From NCBI GenBank assembly GCA_020284085.1, contig JACEVL010000018.1, positions 676,001-740,000 of the forward strand: 64,000 bases of DNA, in the 5' to 3' direction. Below are positions 46,792 to 56,471 of this stretch, piece by piece (the first letter of the stretch is position 1; every line of letters starts with the position of its first letter). This DNA comes from Aporrectodea caliginosa. Taxonomy: Eukaryota > Annelida > Clitellata > Crassiclitellata > Lumbricidae. The notes beneath the pieces are model-generated. The model saw only the letters and a list, made by a program, of their open reading frames with translations, did not search any database and was not told the DNA's origin. A program made the position numbers and the translations under genes.

Positions 46792-47065
46792 TCACTCATA
46801 CCATAGCCTACAAAATGGTCACTCATACTATTAGCCTACAAAATGGTCACTCATACTATAGCCTACAAAATGGTCACTCATACTATAGCCTACAAAATGG
46901 TCACTCATACTATAGCCTACAAAAATGGTCACTCATACTATAGCCTACAAAATGGTCACTCATACTATAGCCTACAAAATGGTCACTCATACTATAGCCT
47001 ACAAAATGGTCACTCATACTATAGCCTACTATAAAATGGTCACTCATACTATAGCCTACAAAATG
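46792..47065. repeat. 27-bp minisatellite, about ten units
   Basis: Unit GTCACTCATACTATAGCCTA plus CAAAATG. Because 27 is a multiple of three, several frames stay open and would read as repeated MVTHTIAYK or an antisense peptide. Units are almost identical; a few have one or more extra bases. Confidence 0.95.
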
Positions 47066-47734
47066 GGCACGAGACGGCACACAGAAATAACAAAATATCA
47101 TCATACTTTACCTAATAGGATAGTATGTGCTCATCAACCCATCTGTAGGCCTATATGCAGCTGTTTTGTTGACCTGGAAGGCATGGAGGTGGTCTAGCTT
47201 GGATCACGGTTCTCGCTCTTTAGGGGGTTCTGAAGACTGGTGGTATCCATCACAAGCGGGTGATGGAAGTACAAGCTGACATTGTTTCTGTAAAGAACAA
47301 CTGCATACACCTTTGGCAATAAATATACATGCAAAATATCACTCAATTGCATTCTCTGTTAGTCTTAATTAAAATTTCTACTTTTCTCTTCTTTTGCTTT
47401 CATCACCATCAACACTACCAACACCACCACCAACACCACCACAGCTCATCATTGTTGAAATCTAATAACTGGGAAGGATTTCACTGACTGTTAAGGAGCA
47501 TCCGAAATTTTACTTCTGTTCTCTTTCTAAAGCATCTTCCTCTGTTGATTCTTCTCATCTTGGTCACCTTCATATACTCATCTACTGGTTCCTCTTCGAT
47601 TCCGATTCCAAATCCACTCAATTCGTTGCGTGGTCCCTTTAATTGGCAGTACATAATTGTTCTCCAGACGGCAGACAGACATATAGGCCGCCTGAGAACT
47701 CTCGCTTGGGTCTTATACGAGTAAGTAATTTGTA

Positions 47735-47923
47735 GGTCGCTGATTCACTGTTCGGGTGCGCCTAGAGGATCATGGCAGAGGGACAGCTCCAATCGGCGAG
47801 TCATAGCATGCTTCTGACTGAACTTCGCGCCACAAACCAGACCCAATGGAGAACAGGGCTCTAGCCGCCCTGTGGAATGCATGCCACGTCTCTGCTCGAC
47901 ACCCGACAGTGAACCGGTCGACC
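47735..47923. repeat. inverted-repeat-bounded core, copy 2
   Basis: 189 bp. Left GGTCGCTGATTCACTGTTCG pairs with right CGACAGTGAACCGGTCGACC. Identical or nearly so to copy 1 across the middle (GATCATGGCAGAGGGACAGC, CAATGGAGAACAGGGCTC). Confidence 0.75.
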
Positions 47924-48656
47924 ACAACGATTAAGACTTAGTTTAAATTTTTTTAAATAATTAATAATTAAATTAATTAATTATATTTGAAGAGACAGCT
48001 GAAAACCTGCTGAAATAGTTGCTAAATAATATTCGTGAGTTGCTCAACTTTCATTCTTTATGTTTGTCCTTCCTGCTGTGCTCCGCTCCTCTAGCTTCCT
48101 TTGCTCTGCCTGCGTCTTCACACTTTTTGTCTGCTTTTCCGTTTATCTCTGGTGGGCAGCAGCTACTTCTTTCTGCGCCATCATCAGCTCAATCGTCAAC
48201 TTCTTCATTTTCACCACCTGCCATTGTGTGCTAACGTGTTTGCGGGAGCCTGCCACTGGAGACTCCATCTTCTGAAATGTTAACCATCAACTATCACAGA
48301 CATTATCTTCCTTTATTTTTCTCCTGTTACCATCTACAAGCAGACATTGTTTCTGTAAAGAACTCCTGCATACACCTTTGGCAATAAATATACATGCAAG
48401 ATTCCAATTTTGTTTAGGCGCGTTATAAATGACAGTTTAATAATAATAATAATAATAATTCTTCATGCGCATCAACGACATCATCATCAGCATCATCAAC
48501 ATCATAATCACTACCATACTTATTATTCACGCAATCACAGACATCACCGCCAGCAGCACCGTATGCCTTCGGTATCACCATCAAGACAGACAGAGAGATC
48601 GAGGATTTGTCGCCTGAAGACGCTCGCTTGGGTCTGAGACGAGTAAGTCATTTGTG

Positions 48657-48857
48657 GGTCCGGCCATTCACTGTTCGGGTGCGCCTAGAGGATCATCGCA
48701 GAGGGACAGCTCCAATCGGCGAGTCATAGCATTTACATGCATGACTGAACTTCACGCCTCATAAGCTTACCAGACCCAATGGCGATCAGGGCTCTAGCCG
48801 CCCTGTGGAATGCTTGCCACGTCTCTGCTCGACACCCGACAGTGAACCGGTCGGACC
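48657..48857. repeat. inverted-repeat-bounded core, copy 3
   Basis: 201 bp. Left GGTCCGGCCATTCACTGTTC pairs with right GACAGTGAACCGGTCGGACC, the best-preserved arms. It differs from copies 1-2 by scattered changes and a short insertion (TTTACATGCATG) in the middle. Confidence 0.75.
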
Positions 48858-49439
48858 ATTAATTTAAATTAAAATAATTATAATTAAAATAATTAATTAT
48901 ATTTGTAGAGACAATTGGACAAAAACGATCCGATCTTTGCTTTGACTGCGTCTTTTCACTTCTTGTCGGCCGCTTTTCTGTTTATATTTGTTGTGCTAGG
49001 ACACTTCTTTTTGCATTTTCATCACTCCATCGTCAACTTCTTCATTTTCACTCTGCCAATCTCTGCTTTCCACTTTCGCATCAACGACATCAGCATCATC
49101 AACATCATAATCACTACCATCATTATTATTCATGACATCACTAACTGCAGCACCGTATACCTTCGTCGCCATCTCAGTTGGCCTATCACCATTACTTTAT
49201 GTTTATTATAACTGAAAGCCAATAACTGGAAATGATTGCACTGACTGTACAGCAGGGTCCGTCTGTTTGCCAGCGTACATCACTGTTCTTTTCCTCAGTT
49301 GTAGGCCTAGTTGTTCTTGTTGCTCTTCACTTAAGTCGATCATCCATCCTCCTTTTCCGTGTCTTCTTCTTGTTCGGCTAGTTTGTTGTATTTTCTCACG
49401 GTGACTCCTTCCTTCGATAGTATTGGCGCGCTATATAAA

Positions 49440-49556
49440 ATTCGACTTCTGCTTACCTTCTTGTAGCCTAGGCGTCTGGGATGCCAGGTTTCGAAGTAGT
49501 GTCTTCGAATTTGTTGAAACTTCAGAAACGTCGTCGTCGTCTTCCGCAGCAGCATG
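49440..49556 (-). other. candidate first coding exon, minus strand
   Basis: On the minus strand an ATG near 49555 opens MLLRKTTTTFLKFQQIRRHY, then FETWHPRRLGYKK, and meets a good donor AAG|GTAAGC near 49457. The Arg/Lys/Thr-rich, acid-free start would suit a mitochondrial targeting sequence. TGACGT-type sites (49575-49640) lie upstream. I recognise no family and found no second exon, so this may be chance. Confidence 0.25.
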
Positions 49557-49964
49557 AACCGGAAATGCCTCTCAGCAACACGTCATTGTTTCTTATTACA
49601 ATTGTTTCCCATGTGACACGAAATTACGTCACAGATAGATGTTGACGCAACCTTTATTATAGGCCTACCCATCTAATAAGCAGATGACGCAATAGGCCTA
49701 TGCGTCTAACATGAGCTCCACTGGGCCGCGATCGTTGCTTTATCCATGCATAGACCCCACCAGAATCCTTCCTATGGGTAGTCCATGAGGAATGTAACTT
49801 GGCATGTTACTGACTCATTGTGTGCAATTCATAGGCTGCCCAATGCCCATCAACCAAATCATATGGTGCCCACTATTTCTGCCCACGCGCAACTATCGTA
49901 TGGTGTATACTAAAGTTTAAGGGCTTGTACATTTGTCGGCCGCAATTAGGCTATGGGTTGTAAA

Positions 49965-50210
49965 CATCGGTACCACCGTACCACCTGGAGCGACAGAAAT
50001 TGCCAGGGTAATCAGATACACTTAAATCATTCAAAGTTGTCCATAAAGGATGTCCTCAAAAATGATAAACTTGGACCATCTCACCACATTCTCCGGAGCT
50101 TTGCAGTTGTTGGCCCCTCCTCCTCCTGGAACAGACTTCCATGCAATCTGCGGCATAATCGAGCTTCTACTTTCTATGCCTCATAACTTCATAAGACCAT
50201 TCTGCTTGAT
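49965..50210 (+). pseudogene. LINE C-terminal remnant
   Basis: LGPSHHILRSFAVVGPSSSW and NRLPCNLRHNRASTF match the LINE ending (LRxFxVxxPxxWNxLPxxLRxxxSxxxF). Short and decayed. Confidence 0.6.
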
Positions 50211-50263
50211 TGTGATCTTGTGTAGTCAGGTCGGGAGCACTTCCGACGAGTTTCTAGAACAGG

Positions 50264-50413
50264 CAGGGCATATTTTAACTGCTTGGATTTGTCCCACCAC
50301 TGATATGACAAAATGTATCGCGCGCAAAAACTTTTTCACCCTTTTTTCAATGACAATTTTTACTCTCACCAGGTATTTGTCCCACCACTTCAAATTCACT
50401 AAAATATGCACTG
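50264..50413. mobile_element. hAT-type MITE (CAGTGCATATTTTAAC family), copy C
   Basis: 150 bp, starts CAGGGCATATTTTAACTG and ends CTAAAATATGCACTG; TTTGTCCCACCACT occurs near both ends. The right flank is GTAGGCCC, as for copies A and B, but the left flank does not match, so the target duplication is lost or the left end moved. Confidence 0.7.
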
Positions 50414-50759
50414 GTAGGCCCCCTATAGTTCGGTAATTATCGCCACTAGTCTTGAGAAACTCCTTATAGCAGTAATTATTTTATAAAGTACGGTACCATA
50501 ATATGTTTGTATACCTATATATAGGCTACTATTTCAATTTTGCTGCAATAGGCCTATAGCTTTCCAAAGTAAATAGGCCTACGAGTCCTGCGTAACTTCA
50601 CATTTCACTCTCACACCTATAGCAGACGCTTAATTGTCTCAGCAGCATATAGCCTATTAATTGATAGCATTATACTGGAAATTGCTAAAATACTAATACG
50701 GTAATACCGATGTTTTAAAATTAGCTTCCTTATTAATACTCAATCGGATATTCAGGTCT

Positions 50760-51232
50760 GATTTATTAGTTTGGTTGCTGACGCTTCTATTCACCCTTCA
50801 GCGAACGCGCATGCGTAGCCAGCAGTTGGCCAGTTTTAATTACATCATAAATCGCCCCTCTCGGTCGCTGACCACTTCTCGGACACTGACCATTTCGCCG
50901 GATCACCGGACGACATCGTTCAAGACACGCAGTCAAGAAAATGATAACTCCTCCTCCTCAACAAGGCCATTAATTGTCCACTGTCCGATTAACTGACCGG
51001 CAGCCGACTGTATTATGACTCGGACAATGGACTGAACGTTGAACGGCTGTAAGATTAATGGCCTGACTGACCAGTGAGTGGACTGACGGACGGACGGCCG
51101 GTGTCATGTTGAATGCCGGGCGGTCAGCGCCGAGTCGCTCAGATTGTTCAAGCTGTCAAATGTGAGCGTCAAATCAGCGCTGGGCAAGCTTCACTTGACG
51201 GGGTTGGCCTCTGGGCGATTGCAAGTGTGGCG

Positions 51233-51269
<37 letters not shown>

Positions 51270-51595
51270 CCAGAAGGAGGGAGGATCGTAGGGAGGGAGA
51301 AGGATCTTAATTATGGTTGGATGTCTTGCTGTGAGCTAAAGACTTTCACGATCGTGTGGTGTTCGTGGCATCGTTTATTATTAGGTCCTGCGCAACAGGG
51401 ACATTGGATAGGCTACCCTTGAACACATCGGCGAAGGGAGTGGCCAGCGAAGAGAAAAATTGGATCGCTTATCGCTTTCTGTCACACGACAAATAGAACT
51501 GAAGACACGCAGAAGAAATCGCTTTCGCTGATTAAAACGGAATCGTCTTGATCGGTTCGAATAGCTAGCCTATAGGCCTATGGAGCAGTGTTTTA
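50760..51595. other. GC-richer intergenic stretch with (GACA)n at 51236-51268
   Basis: 50770-51240 is notably GC- and CpG-rich compared with its neighbourhood (GACGGACGGACGGCCGG near 51090) and ends in a GACA microsatellite. It could hold a promoter or untranslated first exon, for example for the PRDM12-type gene 4.3 kb downstream, but no coding exon was recognised. Confidence 0.35.
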
Positions 51596-52752
51596 GTTGT
51601 CAAAAATTAACTGGGGGGGTCGAAAATTTTTCAAATTTTGAAAGTACACGATCACAGGTCTAAATTAAATTTTAATGTTGTTAATATGAAACAACTGCCT
51701 ACTCAGGAGATATCTTAGTTTCTTCTTTAAATTTATCTATGCGACATAACAAAGAAATTACATAATCATAGGGGCGTAGCCAGGAAAAAAATTTCAGAGG
51801 GGTTTTAACTTTTAGGTTTTCGGGGTTTTCCATTGGAAATGGTCGTATTTTTCTACATAGGCCCTATTTAGTTTTTAATAACATAATGCATTTATTTGGG
51901 GAGGGGGTTGAACCTGTAAAAACCCCCTAAAAACGCCCATGCATGATCACATAGACAAAACATCTGGTTTTTGGAAAGTAATTCAGTAACACAAACCATA
52001 ATGCATAGATTCTTACACTATACCGGTAGTTTACAAAAATAATTTTGGACCATGTTTTGTAATTTCTTTTTTCTTTGGTAACCCAGTGGCTTTTGTCCAA
52101 AGCACCATGTCTGCCAGCTTTAAGACAAGAAATAACATATTTTTCTATATTCCATGCAGTAGCCTAAGAGGTGGACCATTGATGCCAATCATCAACAGAT
52201 CATTCACTGAACTCACCAGAAGCCTGTTTCTTCCACTAGTGTGACATAAATTCATCTGACTGAATCCTCTTCCACACTCAGCAGATGAAACAGGTAGAAC
52301 TTCCAACAAAGTAATAAGTGGCTGTAATTTCTGCCCAAGCATTAAACCATCGCTCTTTTTAAGCATAGAATATTCAAGCAAAACATCAGCTGCGTCAGAA
52401 TTACTCATTCCAAACTCTACTCAATGCAATATGTCTTTCTCCACACACTAAATAGCCTCAACCATGTGCTCGAACTATAGCGTATTAAAAAGGAAAAGGA
52501 AATAAACGTGTTACAGAAATTGGCTTTCACCTTAATTCTGTAGACTGGTACTCCGCTCTCAGTCACAAACTATAACAGTAAGTAAGTAACTAATTTACTT
52601 AAAAGTAAAGGAATTGGGCTATATATTCTTATGTACTTGATGACAGAGCAACAGCCGGGGGCTGACCCCAGCATCTTTTCAGTTACTTAGCTGAGGGGGT
52701 TAGAAAAAGAACTAGGGGGTTGAACCCCCAACCCCCGACAACTAAAACACTG
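51596..52752 (-). mobile_element. hAT transposon (CAGTGTTTTAGTTGTC ends)
   Basis: 1157 bp; ends CAGTGTTTTAGTTGTC and GACAACTAAAACACTG; perfect 8-bp duplication CTATGGAG (51588-51595 and 52753-52760). Contains the C-terminus of a hAT transposase on the minus strand. GGGGTTGAACCCCC lies near the right end. Confidence 0.95.
52145..52408 (-). pseudogene. hAT transposase C-terminal fragment
   Basis: LLEVLPVSSAECGRGFSQMN, then SGRNRLLVSSVNDLLMIGIN and GPPL: the dimerisation block of hAT transposases of the ECxRGFSxMN type. 87 codons, no catalytic Asp/Glu region, so nonfunctional. Confidence 0.88.
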
Positions 52753-52809
52753 CTATGGAGTCCCATGCAACTTTATTGGACTGCCTATATATATATACTC
52801 TAATAGGCC

Positions 52810-52957
52810 CAGTATGGGAATTGTAAAAAAATAACTGGGGAGGGGGGTTAGACGTTGATTTATGTGCAGTTTGGGTGTGAAATGTAGACTACTATGGGAG
52901 CCTAAGAAAGACTAGGGGTTGAACCCCCCTCCCAACCCCCCGACAATTCTCACCCTG
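52810..52957. mobile_element. hAT-type MITE (CAGTATGGGAATTGT)
   Basis: 148 bp; left CAGTATGGGAATTGT, right ACAATTCTCACCCTG; perfect 8-bp duplication AATAGGCC (52802-52809 and 52958-52965). AACTGGGG and GGGTTGAACCCCCC link it to the larger hAT next to it, of which it may be a deletion derivative. Confidence 0.9.
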
Positions 52958-53098
52958 AATAGGCCTACATGTAGGCCTAATGTCTATACATTGTCTAGTA
53001 GCAGCAAAAGTTGCCAAAACTATAGGCAATCTGAAAGTGCTTAGGCCTAGTCGTCTACAAGGACATTCCTACGTTTAGGTGTTGAAAAACCCCAAACA

Positions 53099-53150
53099 TA
53101 TATATATATATATATATATAATATATATATGTATATATATATATATATAT
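53099..53150. repeat. (TA)n microsatellite
   Basis: About 52 bp of TA with two interruptions. Confidence 0.95.
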
Positions 53151-53197
53151 AATGCATATCTGGTTTCGTCGGATTCTAATCTAAATTAGGCTAGGGC

Positions 53198-54601
53198 TAG
53201 TCCCCGGAGTCGCTAACAGAAGCGTTATCGACTGACTTGGAGAGTTAGCGACTGACTTAGCGACTGACTTGACCAAGTCACTTGCTTTATCGACTGACTA
53301 AGTCGCTTAGGCTTATCGACTGACTAAGACGACTTGATATCGACTTCTCGGGTACCTCTATAGTTACCCAGCAATAAAATGCATTTTACGGCATACTGTA
53401 AAGTTACGTTTCGCTGCACGTCATGGTTTGTGGCCAAATAAAGCGGTGGGCCTACATCTAAATTAATAGCAACTATTGGCCTATGCACCAACCAAATCAA
53501 AATTATCAAACCATTATCGCGTAGCATTTAAATCAGATAAGAAACTTAAGCATGCAGCATTCAAGTCTGCCTATTTTAGTACGCCTATTTTAGGTACATG
53601 TAGGCCTATGTCTCACCCAGACTTACCAGTAGACAGTAGTTCGCCAAAATGGACCCAAACACCGTGATTTCTCTCGAAAGGGCAAATGGACGCCTATATT
53701 TCCTAATTCCCCCACAACATATTATCAAAGTCCGACTCACACCTCAACGTGGTGAGGGGGGTGGCAACAGTCAGTAGGGGAGTGCCTGCTGAGGCTATGC
53801 CATCAGTGGTGAAGGCTTGGCTGAAGTACCACCTAGGGCGCTACGCGAGGTGGACAGACTCAGCAGGAACCCTGAAACAGCTGGCAAACGTGGGCGGCAT
53901 CGTCACCTTTGATACCACCAGATAGTGGATATCAGAGCCAGTCCTAAGCCTGGAACTCTCTTTAAGAGAGAAGTGCGAAAGTCGAACGGATGGGTGCAGA
54001 TACTCCGTTCGCAAAGAAAAAATACGAATGAAATCCAATGCAAGCATTGGACTCCAACGGGCCTCCGCGGCCCATGGATCCGGTGCAAGCGTTGGACACC
54101 TACGGGCCTTCGGCCCATGGATCCTGATGATGATAATGATTATCGATTTTTCCGGAATCATCTTTAGTTGTACCGTGTTTAAAGACACTGAAACCAGCGT
54201 ATTTTCAACTCAACGTTTGCTTCGAAAAGACGCTATTTTCAATTAAAGAAGTGCACCAAGTGAGATAACGTGACAGACAAATCTGACTGTTGATAGCATC
54301 GACGTGTATTAGGCTTCGATGGTTGATAGTAAGTCTAAATATCAACTCCTTGGAAGTTAGTGTGTACTTAGTAAAGTAAGTAAGTAGTACTAGATAGGCA
54401 GTAAAGGTAGTAAATAAATAACTGCTGATTATTAAGTGGACAAAGTCGACAGCAGTCGATAGCTTAGCGACTGACTTCGACTTGAGGGCTTAGCGGCGGC
54501 GGCGGCGGTGACTGGGTCCAGTCGATAGCCTTAGCGACTGACTTCGACTTGAGGGCTTAGCGACTGGCGGCGGCGGCGGATGGCGGCGGTTCCGGGGACT
54601 A
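53198..54601. mobile_element. 1.4-kb hAT-like element, ends TAGTCCCCGGA
   Basis: Ends TAGTCCCCGGAGTCGC and GGTTCCGGGGACTA; perfect 8-bp duplication GCTAGGGC (53190-53197 and 54602-54609). Subterminal arrays of AGCGACTGACTT and TATCGACTGACT at both ends, plus GGCGGC runs at the right. A LINE tail (53730-54135) is nested inside. No transposase seen. Confidence 0.9.
53730..54135 (+). mobile_element. LINE/SINE-like fragment nested in the 1.4-kb element
   Basis: Ends CATTGGACTCCAACGGGCC, then GTTGGACACCTACGGGCC, CCATGGATCC and (GAT)n, matching the 3' end of the LINE at 6355-6823. The end motif occurs twice in tandem. The 5' part has GCCAGTCCTAAGCCTGGAAC, as near 32385. No coding potential for reverse transcriptase is left. 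Confidence 0.7.
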
Positions 54602-54609
54602 GCTAGGGC

Positions 54610-55706
54610 CTATAGGCTAGCCTAACTGACAGTGTCATGATCTTAGAGAAAGATTTCCAATAAACGAAGAAAAATTAACAGCCCGTCATAAATTTATGAA
54701 GTTCCATTTTGGAAAGTACTCGAGCTGATCGTTCTGTCTCTGCTTTATTCGGTCATTAATCTAACCCGACTGTTAAGTAGACAGCCTGGTGGACAGCCCC
54801 GCCTCGTTGACAACGCCCATCACTTAATTTTGGTCAATGAGGGTTGTAACGCTTAATATGGCTTGAGCCGCTTCAGATGCCGTGAACTTTTACCACGCAC
54901 GACCGTGTACATGGCATTATGGCAGAGAACTTGATATTGCGATTTTAATTTCTTCTTTCTGCCCGACTATTTAGCAAAGTCAGATGCTTTATTGGCAGGG
55001 CGGATGCTACGTGATCCTCGGCTCGATAAACTTATTCAGATGATAATTAATGGCAGACACAGGAGGGCGTCAAAGTGCCAGATGGTTAGTGTGCTGAAAA
55101 GGGGCGGCCCAAACACAGTTGAATAGCGGCCTCTGTGACAACGTATTGGTGCTGAAAGGCTTATATAATTATATAAAATCAGTGCCAATTAAATAATTAA
55201 TTAATAATTTAAAAGGAGACTTTTGCGCAGTACTTCAGACTACGAGTAGAAGGATTTATTCTGCTGTTAACAAGTCGTAATTGGTTATTTGGTGATTGTA
55301 TGTAGGCTCCATACTTTAAATCTGATGGTAAGCATGCAGTGTTACATGCTGGTAAAAATTTATTAAGGCAAGTACACAGGCCTATACTTAACACAGCTGT
55401 TGTATGTATATCATATAAATCAAGCCTGTGTGGCTGTAAATTGTAATACAGTAATATATTGTAATACAATATTGTAATATTGTGTATTGTAATACAATAA
55501 TATATTGTAATTTCTCGACTGTCAACGCAACCAGCTGATGTATTTACGATGGCCTCCCAAAACGTCAAATCCATCAGAAGTATGCATTTGAGATGATCCT
55601 CAAGAGATTCTAAGTGGAGTTCTTGACACATTGCACTCAAGTACACAACTGCAGTTCAACAGTGTCTTGAACACCTTTGTACATAAAATGTGTTATAAAT
55701 CTGTAG
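54610..55706. other. intergenic upstream of the first PRDM12-type exon seen
   Basis: No PRDM12 N-terminal exon was recognised. 55440-55515 has ATATTGTAATACAATATTG-type palindromes. Otherwise nothing. Confidence 0.4.
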
Positions 55707-56436
55707 GAGTTGCGGTTGGTACCCCGGCCCAGGTGTACGTCGGCCAGCCTTCGAGTGTCTTCGGTCAGAGTGTTGGAGTATTTGCATCGATGTTCATTGA
55801 GAAAGGAACGCTGATGGGACCGTTCACAGGAAGTCGATTGTCACCATGGCAGGTTGATCCATGCAGCCAAGAAAGAGATGACTCTGTCGACAGCAATCAT
55901 CTGTGGGAGGTTGTTACGAGTTTTCTGTTATGCGCTGACTTCTACAGCTTCACTAATGAGGCAGTAGTTAATGACACTGAACTGTTTAATTGTCTATGTT
56001 TAAAAGTGATGCATGTCAGGTAACCATAATTGTCAGGCATATTCGCATATTTTTAAAGTGCTACTTGACTGCTAAGCATGGGACAAGTTCAGTGCACCAT
56101 CAATTCAGAGGGTTGACCAGCAATACCCGAAGATGTATGCAGATTTCTGTTGCTGGAGGCCACAGAGGCAATGTGAACATTAGACAAACAGGTGGTCACG
56201 GGTCTGATGAAGTCGATACATGATCTTGTGATTTGACAAAGTTGGTATGATCATATCTGTTAACATATGAACATGTTTTTCGGTTATGAGGTACAATCCA
56301 ACCATGACTGTTCTATGGTTCCGTTATCTTAATGCAGTAAGCATCAATCAAAGGTCACTTTCAAGAGCGCCTTTAAGTAAGAATCTCGAAGGGGTGCTAT
56401 ATAAATTCTGATTGATTGATTGATTGATTGATTGAC

Positions 56437-56471
<35 letters not shown>

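Larger units (their letters stand above)
45830..49260. repeat. tandem array of ~0.9-1.3 kb units (three plus partial copies)
   Basis: Recurrent blocks in the same order: CATCACCATCA-rich stretch, AATAACTGGGAAGGATT, GCATCCGAAATTTTACTTCTG, an inverted-repeat core (46382, 47735, 48657), then ATTATATTTGNAGAGACA, a TTCATTCTT/CTTCCTGCTGT stretch and GACATTGTTTCTGTAAAGAA. Spacing core to core is about 1350 and 920 bp; the longer interval holds the 27-bp minisatellite. No conserved reading frame. The copies differ more in their linkers than in the core. Confidence 0.8.

Noticed and set aside
46843..47197. Open frames encoding repeated MVTHTIAYK
   Set aside because: They follow from a 27-bp minisatellite, open on both strands and in several frames; no start context or splice sites.
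47745..47927. Minus-strand ORF in the foldback core
   Set aside because: The frame is not conserved in the other two copies, so coding is unlikely.
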